DNA from: Camelus bactrianus
Taxonomy: Eukaryota; Chordata; Mammalia; Artiodactyla; Camelidae
Length of the DNA stretch: 64,000 bases
Assembly (NCBI RefSeq): GCF_048773025.1
Contig: NW_027413961.1
Location: forward strand, 682,001-746,000
Direction of reading: 5' to 3'
The notes under the pieces: generated by a model
Database searches by the model: none
What the model saw: the letters and a program-made list of their open reading frames with translations, nothing else
Told to the model about the DNA's origin: nothing
Shown here: positions 1 to 12,884 of the stretch, one piece after another
Layout of the letters: each line of letters begins with the position of its first letter
Position numbering within the stretch: position 1 is the stretch's first letter
Made by a program: the position numbers and the translations under genes

Positions 1-729
1 AAGTGTGTGTTAAAGCCATTCTTCACATAACTTGTTGGGAACACAAAATTTCTTTTCAGTGGCAAACTACAAACCATACAAATATATGGGGATGTACTAG
101 CTCCAAATCTGTTCTACAGTGAAAACTGGAGGAACTTCTTACCGACACTAGGAAACAGACTGAGAAACCAGAGTAAATTTTCTCCTGCAAACCGTTCACT
201 TTGTGCTAGATGAACGAACGTCTCTCCCCATGCGCAGTTCTAAGAGAAATATGTTTGTTGAAGCCGTACTTTACAAAGCTTGTTGGGAACACAAAGATTG
301 TTTTCAATTGTAAACTACACTCCATACATATATATGGGGAGGTACTAGCTAGAAATCGGTTTTACAGTGAAAAGTAGTGGAATTTCTAACCGACAATAGG
401 AAACAGACTGAGAAACCAGAGGAAACTTTCTCCTGCAATCCGTTCACTTTGTGCTAGATGAACGAACGTCTCTCCACATGCTCAGTTCCGAGAGATAAGT
501 GTGTGTTAAAGCCGTTTTTCAACTATCTTGTTGGGAACACAAAAATTCTTTTCAGTTTCAAACTACACTCCATACATATATACGGGGAGGTAGAAGATCC
601 AAAACCATTTTACAGTGAAAACTGCAAGAAATTCAAACCGGAACTAGGAAACAGACTGAGAACCAAGAATAAATGTTGCTCCTGCAAACCATTCCCTTTG
701 TGCTAGATGAACGAACGTCTCTCCACATG

Positions 730-741
730 CTCAGTTCTGAG
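730..741. repeat. Short inverted repeat CTCAG-tt-CTGAG (example)
   Basis: Perfect 5-bp arms with a 2-base centre, found about 20 bp after the monomer start in most monomers (ctcagttctgag). It overlaps a second possible pairing, tctctc with gagaga. Classes C-D and F-G often carry ctctg or ctccg instead, which breaks one arm, so it is not universal. Confidence 0.6.
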
Positions 742-2552
742 AGATAAGTGTGTGTGAATGCCGCCCTTCACCTAACTTTTTGGGAACACAAAGTTTCTTT
801 TCAGTTTCTAACTACAGCCCATATATTTATATGGTTATTTACTAGATCCAAATAGGGTTTATATTGAAAACTGGAGGTAATTCTAACCGTTACCAGGAAA
901 CAGACTGAGAAACCAGAGTAAATTTTTCCTGCCAACCTTTCACTTTGTGCTAGATGAACGAACGTCTCTCCACATGCTCAGTTCTGAGAGATAAGTGTGT
1001 GTGAAAGCCGTCCTTCACCTAGTTTGTTGGGAACACAAAGATACTTTTCAGTTGCAAACTACACTCCATAAATATATACGGGGTTGTACTAGCTCCAAAA
1101 CTTTTTTAAAGTGAAAACTGAAGTATCTTCAAACCGGCACTAGGAATCATACTGAGAATCCAGACTAAAACTTTCTAATGCAAATCGTTCCCTTTCTGCT
1201 ACATGTACGAACTTCTCTCCACATGCTCAATTCTGAGAGATAAGTGTGTGTGAATGCCGTCCTTCACATAGCTTGTTGGAAACGAAAAAACTCTTTTCAG
1301 TTGCAAACTACTTTCCATACATATATATTGGGAGTTACTAGCTCCAAATCGGTTTTACACTGAAAAATGCAGTAAATTCAAACCGGCACTAGGAAACAGA
1401 CTGAGAAAACAGAGTAATAGTTTCTCCTGCAAACTGTTCCCCTTGTGCTAGATGAACGAACGTCTCTCCACATGCTCAGTTCTGAGAGATTATTGTGTGT
1501 GAAATCCGTCCTACACATTGCTTGCAGGGATCACAAAATTCCTTTTCAATTGCAAACTAAATTCCATACATATATATGGGGAGGTAAAAGCTCCAAATCG
1601 GTTTTACAGTGAAAACTGCAGGTACATCAAACATGCACTAATAACAGTCTGAGAATCCAGAGTAAAACTTACTACTGCAAACCATACCTTTGTGCAAGAT
1701 GAATGAACGTCTCTCCACATGCTCAGGTCTGGAGATAAATGTGTGTGAAGCTGAACTTCACATAGCTTGTTAGGAATACAAATTTTCTTTTCAGTTGCAA
1801 ACAACACTCCATACATATATATGGGGAGGTACTAACTCCAGCTCGGATTTACAGTGAAAACTACAGGAACATCAACTCGGCAGTAGGAAAGAGACAGAGA
1901 AATCAGACTATATGTTTCTCTTGCAACCCGTTCCATTTGTGCTAGATGAACGAACGTCTCTCCATATGCTCAGTTCTGAGAGATAAGTGTGTGTGAAAGC
2001 CGTTCTTCACCTAGCTTGTTGGGAACACAAAACTTCCTTTCACTTGCAAACTACACTCCATACATATATGCAGGGATGTACTAGCTCCAAATCGGTTTTA
2101 AAGTGAAAACTGAGGGATCATCAAACCGGTACTAGGAAACAGACTGAGAATTCAGAGTAAATGTTTCTCCTGCACCATTTACCTTTGTGCTAGATGAATG
2201 AACGTCTCTCCACATGCTCTGTTCCAGAGATAAGTGTGTGTGAAGCCGAACTTCATATTGCATGTTAGGAATATAAATTTTCATTTCAGTTGCAATCTAC
2301 ACTCCATACATATATATGGGGATGTAATAGCTCCAACTCGGGTTTACAGTGGAAACTGCTAAAACATCAACTTGGCACTAGGAAAGAGACTGAGAAACCA
2401 GACTAAATTTTTCTCTTGCAACCCGTTCCATTTGTGATAGATGAACGAACGTATCTCCACATGCTCAGTTCTGAAATATAAGTGTGTGTGAAAGCCATCC
2501 TTCCCCTAGCATGTTGGAAACACAAAGATTCTTTTCAGTAGCAAACTACATT

Positions 2553-2568
2553 CCATACATATATATGG
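2553..2568. repeat. Central AT dyad of the monomer (example)
   Basis: The word ccatacatatatatgg is a 16-bp near-palindrome with one mismatched base pair. An equivalent sits at the same place in almost every monomer, in variants such as ccatatatttatatgg (class B) and a version holding the perfect palindrome atacatgtat (class F). Several hybrid junctions lie at or just after it. A protein-binding or structural role is possible but unproven. Confidence 0.6.
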
Positions 2569-4678
2569 GGATCTACTAGCTCCAAATCTGTTCTACAGTG
2601 AAAACTGTAGGAACATCTTACCGACAATAGGAAACAGACTTAGAAACCAGAGTAAACTTTCTCCTGCAAACAGTTCACATTGTGCTAGATGAAAGAATGT
2701 CTCTCCACATGCTCCGTTCTGAGAGATAATTGTATGTGAATGCCGTCCTTCACATAGCTTGTTGGGAACACAAGGTTACTTTTCAGCTGTAAACTAAAAT
2801 CCATACATGTATACGGGGATGTACTAGTTCCAACTCGGATTTAAAATGAAAACTGTAGGATATTCAAACAGGTACTAGGAAAAAGACTGAGAAACCAGAG
2901 TAAAAGTGTCTCCTGAATCATATTCCTTTTGTGCTAGATGAACGAATATTTCTCCACATGCTCTGTTCTGAGAGATAAGTGTGTCTGAAAGCCGTCTTTC
3001 ACATAGCTTGCTGGGATCACAAAATTTCTTTTCAGATGCAAACTACACTCTATACATATATACGGGGAGTTTCTACCTCCAGCTCGGTTTTACAGTGAAA
3101 ACTACAGGAACATCATATCGGCACTAGCAAATACTCTAAGAAACCAGACTATATGTTTCTCTTGCAACCCGTTTATTTTATGCTAGATGAACGAACGTCT
3201 CTCCATATGCTCAGTTCTGAGAGATAAGTGTGTGTTAAAGCCGTCTTTCAACTAGCTTGTTGGGAACACAAAAATTCTTTTCAGTTTCAAACTATAATCC
3301 ATACATTTATACGGGGAGGGACAAGCCCCAAAACCATTTTACAGTGAAAACTGCAAGAAATTCAAACCGGAACAAGGAAACAGACTGAGAAATCATTGTA
3401 ATAATTTCTCCTGCTACCCGATCCATTTGTGCTAGATGAACGAACGTCTCTCCACATGCTCAGTTCTGAGAGACATGTGTGTGTGAAAGCCGTCCTTCAC
3501 CAAGCTTGTTGGGAACACATAGTTTCTTTTCAGTTGCAAACTACAATCCATACATATATACGGGTATGTACTAGCTCCAAATCGGGTTTAAAGTGAAAAC
3601 TGCAGGATTATCAAACCGACACTAGGAAACAGACTGAGAAACCAGACTAAAAGTTTCTCCAGCAAACCGTACCCTCTGTGCTATATGAATGAACGTCACA
3701 CCACATGCTCAATTTTGAGAGATAAGTGTGTGTGAAAGCCATTCTTCACATAACTTGTTGGGAACACAAAATTTCTTTTCAGTGGCAATCTACAATCCAT
3801 ACAAATATATGGGGATGTACTAGCTCCAAATCTGTTCTACAGTGAAAACTGGAGGAACTTCTTACCGACACTAGGAAACAGACTGAGAAACCACAGTAAA
3901 TTTTCTCCTGCAAACCGTTCACTTTGTGCTAGATGAACGAACGTCTCTCCCCATGCGCAGTTCTGAGAGAAATATGTTTGTGGAAGCCGTACTTTACAAA
4001 GCTTGTTGGGAACACAAAGTTTGTTTTCAATTGTAAACTACACTCCATACATATATATGGGGAGGTACTAGCTAGAAATCGGTTTTACAGTGAATACTAT
4101 TGGAACATCTAAACGACAATAGGAAACAGACTGAGAAACCAGTGTAAACTTTCTCCTGCAATCCGTTCACTTTGTGCTAGATGAACGAACGTCTCTCCAC
4201 ATGCTCCGTTCAGAGAGATAAGTGTGTGTGAAAGCCGTCCTTCACCTAGTTTGTTGGGAACACAAAGATACTTTTCAGTTGCAAACTACACTGCATAAAT
4301 ATATACTGGGTTGTACTAGCTCCAAATCTGTTTTAAAGTGAAAACTGAAGTATCTTCAAACCGGCACTAGGAAACATACTGAGAAACCAGACTAAAACTT
4401 TCTAATGCAAATCGTTCCCTTTGTGCTACATGTACGAACTTCTCTCCACATGCTCAATTCTGAGAGAAAAGTGTGTGTGAATGCCGTCCTTCACATAGCT
4501 TGTTGGAAACGAAAAAACTCTTTTCAGTTGCAAACTTCTCTCCATACATATATATTGGGAGTTACTAGCTCCAAATCGGTTTTACACTGAAAAATGCAGT
4601 AAATTCAAACCGGCACTAGGAAACAGACTGAGAAAACAGAGTAATAGTTTCTCATGCAAACCGTTCCCCTTGTGCTAG

Positions 4679-4927
4679 ATGAACGAACGTCTCTCCACAT
4701 GCTCAGTTCTGAGAGATTATTGTGTGTGAAAGCCGTACTACACATAGCTTGTTGGGAAAACAAGTTTACTTTTCAGCTGTAAACTAAAATCCATACATGT
4801 ATACGGGGATGTACTAGTTCCAACTCGGATTTAAAATGAAAACTGTAGGATATTCAAACAGGTACTAGGAAAAAGACTGAGAAACCAGAGTAAAAGTGTC
4901 TCCTGAATCATATTCCTTTTGTACTAG
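4679..4927 (+). repeat. N/F hybrid monomer
   Basis: The first part carries the N words gattattgtgtgtg and ctacacatagcttg. The rest carries the F words acttttcagctg, catgtatacgggg and tcctgaatcatattcc. The switch falls within or just after the shared word cttgttggga. An exchange here removed the O-to-E section of the cycle. The same hybrid recurs at 7167. Confidence 0.87.
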
Positions 4928-6668
4928 ATGAACGAATATCTTTCCACATGCTCTGTTCTGAGAGATAAGTGTGTCTGAATGCCGTCTTTCACATAGCTTG
5001 CTGGGATCACAAAATTTCTTTTCAGTTGCAAACTACACTCCATAGATATATACGGGGAGTTTCTACCTCCAGCTCGGTTTTACAGTGAAAACTACAGGAA
5101 CATCATATCGGCACTAGCAAATACTCTAAGAAACCAGACTATATGTTTCTCTTGCAACCCGTTTATTTTATGCTAGATGAACGAACGTATCTCCACATGC
5201 TCAGTTCTGAAATATAAGTGTGTGTGAAAGCCATCCTTCCCCTAGCATGTTGGAAACACAAAGATTCTTTTCAGTAGCAAACTACATTCCATACATATAT
5301 ATGGGGATCTACTAGCTCCAAATCTGTTCTACAGTGAAAACTGTAGGAACATCTTACCGACAATAGGAAACAGACTTAGAAACCAGAGTAAACTTTCTCC
5401 TGCAAACAGTTCACATTGTGCTAGATGAAAGAATGTCTCTCCACATGCTCCGTTCTGAGAGATAATTGTATGTGAATGCCGTCCTTCACATAGCTTGTTG
5501 GGAACACAAGGTTACTTTTCAGCTGTAAACTAAAATCCATACATGTATACGGGGATGTACTAGTTCCAACTCGGATTTAAAATGAAAACTGTAGGATATT
5601 CAAACAGGTACTAGGAAAAAGACTGAGAAACCAGAGTAAAAGTGTCTCCTGAATCATATTCCTTTTGTGCTAGATGAACGAATATCTCTCCACATGCTCT
5701 GTTCTGAGATATAAGTGTGTCTGAAAGCCGTCTTTCACATAGCTTGCTGGGATCACAAAATTTCTTTTCAGATGCAAACTACACTCTATACATATATACG
5801 GGGAGTTTCTACCTCCAGCTCGGTTTTACAGTGAAAACTACAGGAACATCATATCGGCACTAGCAAATACTCTAAGAAACCAGACTATATGTTTCTCTTG
5901 CAACCCGTTTATTTTATGCTAGATGAACGAACGTCTTTCCATATGCACAGTTCTGAGAGATAAGTGTGTGTTAAAGCCGTCTTTCAGCTAGCTTGTTGGG
6001 AACACAAAAATTCTTTTCAGTTTCAAACTACAATCCATACATTTATACGGGGAGGGACAAGCCCCAAAACCATTTTACAGTGAAAACTGCAAGAAATTCA
6101 AACCGGAACAAGGAAACAGACTGAGAAATCATTGTAATAGTTTCTCCTGCTACCCGATCCATTTGTGCTAGATGAACGAACGTCTCTCCACATGCTCAGT
6201 TCTGAGAGACATGTGTGTGTGAAAGCCGTCATTCACCAAGCTTGTTGGGAACACATAGTTTCTTTTCAGTTGCAAACTACAATCCATACATATATACGGG
6301 GATGTACTAGCTCCAAATCGGGTTTAAAGTGAAAACTGCAGGATTATCAAACCGACACTAGGAAACAGACTGAGAAACCAGACTAAAAGTTTCTCCAGCA
6401 AACCGTACCCTCTGTGTTATATGAATGAACGTCACACCACATGCTCAATTTTGAGAGATAAGTGTGTGTGAAAGCCATTCTTCACATAACTTGTTGGGAA
6501 CACAAAATTACTTTTCAGTGGCAAACTACAATCCATACAAATATATGGGGATGTACTAGCTCCAAATCTGTTCTACAGTGAAAACTGGAGGAACTTCTTA
6601 CCGACACTAGGAAACAGACTGAGAAACCACAGTAAATTTTCTCCTGCAAACCGTTCACTTTGTGCTAG

Positions 6669-6917
6669 ATGAACGAACGTCTCTCCCCATGCGCAGTTCT
6701 GAGAGAAATATGTTTGTGGAAGCCGTACTTTACAAAGCTTGTTGGGAACACAAAGATACTTTTCAGTTGCAAACTACACTGCATAAATATATACTGGGTT
6801 GTACTAGCTCCAAATCTGTTTTAAAGTGAAAACTGAAGTATCTTCAAACCGGCACTAGGAAACATAGTGAGAAACCAGACTAAAACTTTCTAATGCAAAT
6901 CGTTCCCTTTGTGCTAC
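6669..6917 (+). repeat. K/L hybrid monomer
   Basis: The front is K (catgcgcag, gaaatatgtttgtggaagcc, tttacaaagc) and the body is L (atacttttcag, ccacactgcataaatatatac in a form shared with 4180-4427). The switch lies in gggaacacaaag. At 3931-4427 the unfused parents K and L stand side by side, so this fusion removed one monomer, about 248 bp. The hybrid recurs at 9157. Confidence 0.9.
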
Positions 6918-7166
6918 ATGTACGAACTTCTCTCCACATGCTCAATTCTGAGAGAAAAGTGTGTGTGAATGCCGTCCTTCACATAGCTTGTTGGAAATGA
7001 AAAAACTCTTTTCAGTTGCAAACTACTCTCCATACATATATATTGGGAGTTACTAGCTCCAAATCGGTTTTACACTGAAAAATGCAGTAAATTCAAACCG
7101 GCACTAGGAAACAGACTGAGAAAACAGAGTAATAGTTTCTCATGCAAACCGTTCCCCTTGTGCTAG

Positions 7167-9654
7167 ATGAACGAACGTCTCTCCACATGCTCAGTTCTGA
7201 GAGATTATTGTGTGTGAAAGCCGTACTACACATAGCTTGTTGGGAAAACAAGTTTACTTTTCAGCTGTAAACTAAAATCCATACATGTATACGGGGATGT
7301 ACTAGTTCCAACTCGGATTTAAAATGAAAACTGTAGGATATTCAAACAGGTACTAGGAAAAAGACTGAGAAACCAGAGTAAAAGTGTCTCCTGAATCATA
7401 TTCCTTTTGTACTAGATGAACGAATATCTTTCCACATGCTCTGTTCTGAGAGATAAGTGTGTCTGAATGCCGTCTTTCACATAGCTTGCTGGGATCACAA
7501 AATTTCTTTTCAGTTGCAAACTACACTCCATAGATATATACGGGGAGTTTCTACCTCCAGCTCGGTTTTACAGTGAAAACTACAGGAACATCATATCGGC
7601 ACTAGCAAATACTCTAAGAAACCAGACTATATGTTTCTCTTGCAACCCGTTTATTTTATGCTAGATGAACGAACGTATCTCCACATGCTCAGTTCTGAAA
7701 TATAAGTGTGTGTGAAAGCCATCCTTCCCCTAGCATGTTGGAAACACAAAGATTCTTTTCAGTAGCAAACTACATTCCATACATATATATGGGGATCTAC
7801 TAGCTCCAAATCTGTTCTACAGTGAAAACTGTAGGAACATCTTACCGACAATAGGAAACAGACTTAGAAACCAGAGTAAACTTTCTCCTGCAAACAGTTC
7901 ACATTGTGCTAGATGAAAGAATGTCTCTCCACATGCTCCGTTCTGAGAGATAATTGTATGTGAATGCCGTCCTTCACATAGCTTGTTGGGAACACAAGGT
8001 TACTTTTCAGCTGTAAACTAAAATCCATACATGTATACGGGGATGTACTAGTTCCAACTCGGATTTAAAATGAAAACTGTAGGATATTCAAACAGGTACT
8101 AGGAAAAAGACTGAGAAACCAGAGTAAAAGTGTCTCCTGAATCATATTCCTTTTGTGCTAGATGAACGAATATCTCTCCACATGCTCTGTTCTGAGATAT
8201 AAGTGTGTCTGAAAGCCGTCTTTCACATAGCTTGCTGGGATCACAAAATTTCTTTTCAGATGCAAACTACACTCTATACATATATACGGGGAGTTTCTAC
8301 CTCCAGCTCGGTTTTACAGTGAAAACTACAGGAACATCATATCGGCACTAGCAAATACTCTAAGAAACCAGACTATATGTTTCTCTTGCAACCCGTTTAT
8401 TTTATGCTAGATGAACGAACGTCTTTCCATATGCACAGTTCTGAGAGATAAGTGTGTGTTAAAGCCGTCTTTCAACTAGCTTGTTGGGAACACAAAAATT
8501 CTTTTCAGTTTCAAACTACAATCCCTACATTTATACGGGGAGGGACAAGCCCCAAAACCATTTTACAGTGAAAACTGCAAGAAATTCAAACCGGAACAAG
8601 GAAACAGACTGAGAAATCATTGTAATAGTTTCTCCTGCTACCCGATCCATTTGTGCTAGATGAACGAACGTCTCTCCACATGCTCAGTTCTGAGAGACAT
8701 GTGTGTGTGAAAGCCGTCATTCACCAAGCTTGTTGGGAACACATAGTTTCTTTTCAGTTGCAAACTACAATCCATACATATATACGGGGATGTACTAGCT
8801 CCAAATCGGGTTTAAAGTGAAAACTGCAGGATTATCAAACCGACACTAGGAAACAGACTGAGAAACCAGACTAAAAGTTTCTCCAGCAAACCGTACCCTC
8901 TGTGTTATATGAATGAACGTCACACCACATGCTCAATTTTGAGAGATAAGTGTGTGTGAAAGCCATTCTTCACATAACTTGTTGGGAACACAAAATTACT
9001 TTTCAGTGGCAAACTACAATCCATACAAATATATGGGGATGTACTAGCTCCAAATCTGTTCTACAGTGAAAACTGGAGGAACTTCTTACCGACACTAGGA
9101 AACAGACTGAGAAACCACAGTAAATTTTCTCCTGCAAACCGTTCACTTTGTGCTAGATGAACGAACGTCTCTCCCCATGCGCAGTTCTGAGAGAAATATG
9201 TTTGTGGAAGCCGTACTTTACAAAGCTTGTTGGGAACACAAAGATACTTTTCAGTTGCAAACTACACTGCATAAATATATACTGGGTTGTACTAGCTCCA
9301 AATCTGTTTTAAAGTGAAAACTGAAGTATCTTCAAACCGGCACTAGGAAACATAGTGAGAAACCAGACTAAAACTTTCTAATGCAAATCGTTCCCTTTGT
9401 GCTACATGTACGAACTTCTCTCCACATGCTCAATTCTGAGAGAAAAGTGTGTGTGAATGCCGTCCTTCACATAGCTTGTTGGAAATGAAAAAACTCTTTT
9501 CAGTTGCAAACTACTCTCCATACATATATATTGGGAGTTACTAGCTCCAAATCGGTTTTACACTGAAAAATGCAGTAAATTCAAACCGGCACTAGGAAAC
9601 AGACTGAGAAAACAGAGTAATAATTTCTCCTGCAAACCGTTCCCCTTGTGCTAG
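7167..9654 (+). repeat. 10-monomer HOR, 2488 bp, copy 2
   Basis: It has the same class order as the preceding copy at an exact 2488-bp offset, seen for instance from the junction word gtactacacatag (just before 4741 and 7229) to the K/L hybrid (6669 and 9157). Near the end, at about 9622, it begins to depart from copy 1 (taatttctcctgc against tagtttctcatgc), which marks the edge of the tightly homogenised stretch. Confidence 0.9.
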
Positions 9655-9903
9655 ATGAACGAACGTCTCTCCACATGCTCAGTTCTGAGAGATTATTGTG
9701 TGTGAAAGCCGTCCTACACATAGCTTGTTGGGAACACAAGTTTACTTTTCAGCTGTAAACTAAAATCCATACATGTATACGGGGATGTACTAGTTCCAAC
9801 TCGGATTTAAAATGAAAACTGTAGGATATTCAAACAGGTACTAGGAAAAAGACTGAGAAACCAGAGTAAAAGTGTCTCCTGAATCATATTCCTTTTGTGC
9901 TAG
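9655..9903 (+). repeat. N/F hybrid monomer, start of a third 2488-bp unit
   Basis: The front is class N (gattattgtgtgtg, cctacacatag) and the body class F (tttacttttcagctg, catgtatacgggg). Unlike the copies at 4679 and 7167 it reads gtcctacac and gggaacacaag, so it is a related but not identical version of the same junction. The unit stops after this monomer. Confidence 0.82.
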
Positions 9904-12884
9904 ATGAACGAATATCTTTCCACATGCTCAGTTCTGAAAGATAAGTGTGTGTGAAAGCCGTTCTTCACCTAGCTTGTTGGGAACACAAAACTTCCTTTCA
10001 CTTGCAAACTACACTCCATTCATATATGCGGGGATGTACTAGCTCCAAATCGGTTTTAAAGTGAAAACTGTAGGATCATCAAACCGGTACTTGGAAACAG
10101 ACTGAGAATCCAGAGTAAATGTTTCTCCTGCACCATTTACTTTTGTGCTAGATGAATGAACGTCTCTCCACATGCTCTGTTCAAGAGATAAGTGTGTGTG
10201 AATCCGAACTTCACATTGCATTTTAGGAATACAAAATTTCATTTCAGTTTCAATCTAAACTCCATACATATATATGGGGATGTAATAGCTCCAACTCGGG
10301 TTTACAGTGAAAACTGCAAAAACATCAACTTGGCAATAGGAAAGAGACTGAGAAACCAGACTAAATGTTTCTCTTGCAACCCGTTCCATTTGTGATAGAT
10401 GAACGAACGTATCTCCACATGCTCATTTCTGAAAGATAAGTGTGTGTGAAAGCCGTCCTTCCCCTAGCATGTTGGAAACACAAAGTTTGTTTTCAGTAGC
10501 AAACTACCTTCCATACATATATATGGGGATGTACTAGCTCCAAATCTGTTCTACAGTGAAAACTGTTGGAACTTTTTACCGACACTAGGAAACAGACTTA
10601 GAAACCAGTGTAAACTTTCTCCTCAAACAAGTCACATTGTTCTAGATGAAAGAATGTCTCCCCACATGCTCAGTTCTGAGAGATAATTGTGTGTGAATGC
10701 CGTCCTTCACATAGCTTGTTGGGAACACAAGGTTACTTTTCAGCTGCAAACTAAAATCCATACATGTATACGGGGATGTACTAGTTCCAACTCGGATTTA
10801 AAATGAAAACTGTAGGATATTCAAACAGGTACTAGGAAAAAGACTGAGAAACCAGAGTAAAAGTGTCTCCTGAATCATATTCCTTTTGTGCTAGATGAAC
10901 GAATATCTCTCCACAAGCTCTGTTCTGAGAGATAAGTGTGTCTGGAAACCATCTTTCACATAGCTTGCTGGGATCACAAAATTTCTTTTCAGTTGTGAAC
11001 TACACTCCATACAAATATATGGGGAGTTTCTACCTCCAGCTCAGTGTTACAGTGAAAACTACAGGAACCTCATATCGGCACTAGCAAATAGTCTAAGAAA
11101 CCAGACTATATGTTTCTCTTGCAACCCGTTTACTTTATGCTAGATGAATGAACGTCTCTCCATATTCTCAGTTCTGAGAGATAAGTGTGTGTTAAAGCCG
11201 TCTTTCAACTAGCTTGTTGGGAACACAAAAATTATTTTCAGTTTCAAACTACACTCCATACATATATATGGGAGGGACAAGCTCCAACACCATTTTACAG
11301 TGAAAACTGCAAGAAATTCAAACCAGAACAAGGAAACAGACTGAGAAATCATTGTAATATTTTCTCCTGCTACCCGCTCCATTTGTGCTAGATGAACGAA
11401 CGTCTCTCCACATGCTCAGTTCTGAGAGACATGTGTGTGTGAAAGCCTTCCTTCACCAAGCTTGTTGGGAACACATAGTTTCTTTTCAGTTGCAAACTAC
11501 AATCCATACATATATACGGGGATGTAGTAGCTCCAACTCGGGTTTAAAGTGAAAACTGCAGGATCTTCAAACTGACACTAGGAAACAGACTGAGAAACCA
11601 GACTAAAAGTTTCTCCTGCAAACCGTTCCCTCTGTGCTACATGAACGAAAGTCTCGCCACATGCTCAGTTCTGAGAGATATGTGTGTATGAAAGCCGTCC
11701 TTCAACTAGTTTGTTGGAAACACAAAGTTTCTTTTCAGTAGCAAACTACACTCCATTCAAATATATGGGGATGTACTAGCTCCAGATATGTTCTACAGTG
11801 AAAACTGGAGGAACTTCTTACCGACACTAGGAAACAGACTGAGAAACCAGAGTAAAATTTCCCCTGCAAATAGTTCACTTTTTGCTACATGAAAGAATGT
11901 CTCTCCACATGCTCAGTTCTAAGAGATAATTGTATGTGAAAGCCGTCCTTCACATAGCTTGTTGGGAACACTAAGATAATTTTCAGTTGCAAACTAAAAT
12001 CCATACTTATATACGGGAATATACTAGTTCCAACTCGGTTTTAAAATGAAAACTGTAGGATATTCAAACCGGTACTAGGAAGAAGACTGAGAAAGCAGAA
12101 TTATAGTGCCTCCTGCAACATATTCCTTTTGTGCTAGATGAACGAATATCTCTCCACATGCTCAGGTCTGAGAGATATATGTGTGTGAAAGCCGTCCTTC
12201 ACCTAGCTTGTTGGGAACACAAAGTTTCTTTTCAGTTGCAAACTAAACTCCATACATATATATGTAGGATGCAATAGCTCCATGTCTGTTTTAGAGTGAA
12301 CACTGCAGGGGTTCAAAACGGCACTAGGAAGCAGACTGAGAAAGCAGACAATTAATATCTCCAATTTCCCGTTCCATTTGTGCTAGATGAACGAACGTCT
12401 CTTCACATGATAAGTACTGTGAGAAATGTGTTTGTGGAAGCCGTTCTTCACATAGCTTGTTGGGAACACAAAGTTTGTTTTCAGTTGTAAACTACACTCC
12501 ATACATATATATGGGGAGGTACTAGATCCAAATCGGTTTTACAGTGAGAACTAGAGGAACTTCTAACCAACAATAGGAAACAGACTGAGAAACCACACTA
12601 AAACTTTCTCATGCAACTCGTTCCCTTTGTGCTACATGTACGAATTTCTCTCCACATGCTTAGTTCTGAGTGATAAGTATGTGTGAAGGCCGTCCTTCAC
12701 ATGGCTTGTTGGGAACGAAAAATTTCTTTTCAGTTGCAAACTACACTCCATACATATATATGGGGAGTTACTATCTCCAAATTGGTTTTACACTGAAAAC
12801 TGCAGTAACTTCAAACTGGCACTAGGAAACAGACTGAGAAAACAGAGTAATAGTTTCTCCTGCAAACCGTTCCCTTTGTGCTAG
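9904..12884 (+). repeat. Lineage 2 HOR segment
   Basis: Class order is a G-headed C (9904), D, E, F, G, H, I, P, Q, R, K', M'. C to I match lineage 1, then the array continues into P, Q, R and primed classes instead of J to O. A similar order appears at about 53.3-56.3 kb. Confidence 0.82.
12138..12386 (+). repeat. Monomer class R (reference copy)
   Basis: Diagnostic words are tcaggtctgagagatatatg, tatgtaggatgcaatagc and gcaggggttc, with a tail unlike the other classes (aatatctccaatttcccg). A full copy also lies near 55.56 kb and a diverged one near 62.5 kb. Elsewhere R survives only as the front part of R/N hybrids. Confidence 0.85.

Larger units (their letters stand above)
1..4678 (+). repeat. 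Scrambled lineage 1 segment
   Basis: Reading class words in order gives partial J, K, A (458), B, L, M, N, O, an A-headed C (1946), D, E, F, G, H, I, J, K, L, M. K leads directly to A, B to L, and O to C, so blocks of whole monomers are missing or moved relative to the A to O order. The J-K pair at the left edge closely matches the J-K pair starting near 3.72 kb, an offset of about 3723 bp (15 monomers). Confidence 0.8.
4679..7166 (+). repeat. 10-monomer HOR, 2488 bp, copy 1
   Basis: Class order is N/F hybrid, G, E, F, G, H, I, J, K/L hybrid, M. The following 2488 bp repeat it almost base for base, including rare variants such as ctagcaaatactctaag and the tail ctcatgcaaacc. The G-to-E step and the duplicated F-G pair are not in the canonical order, so the unit is a rearranged derivative of lineage 1. 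Confidence 0.9.

Noticed and set aside
458-706. Short open reading frames of 60-99 codons on both strands, recurring through the window, as possible small genes
   Set aside because: They recur at exact HOR periods, most are confined to one monomer or slightly more, and they depend on which class lacks the common TGA. No domain, signal peptide or gene context is visible. Similarity among them reflects DNA homogenisation.
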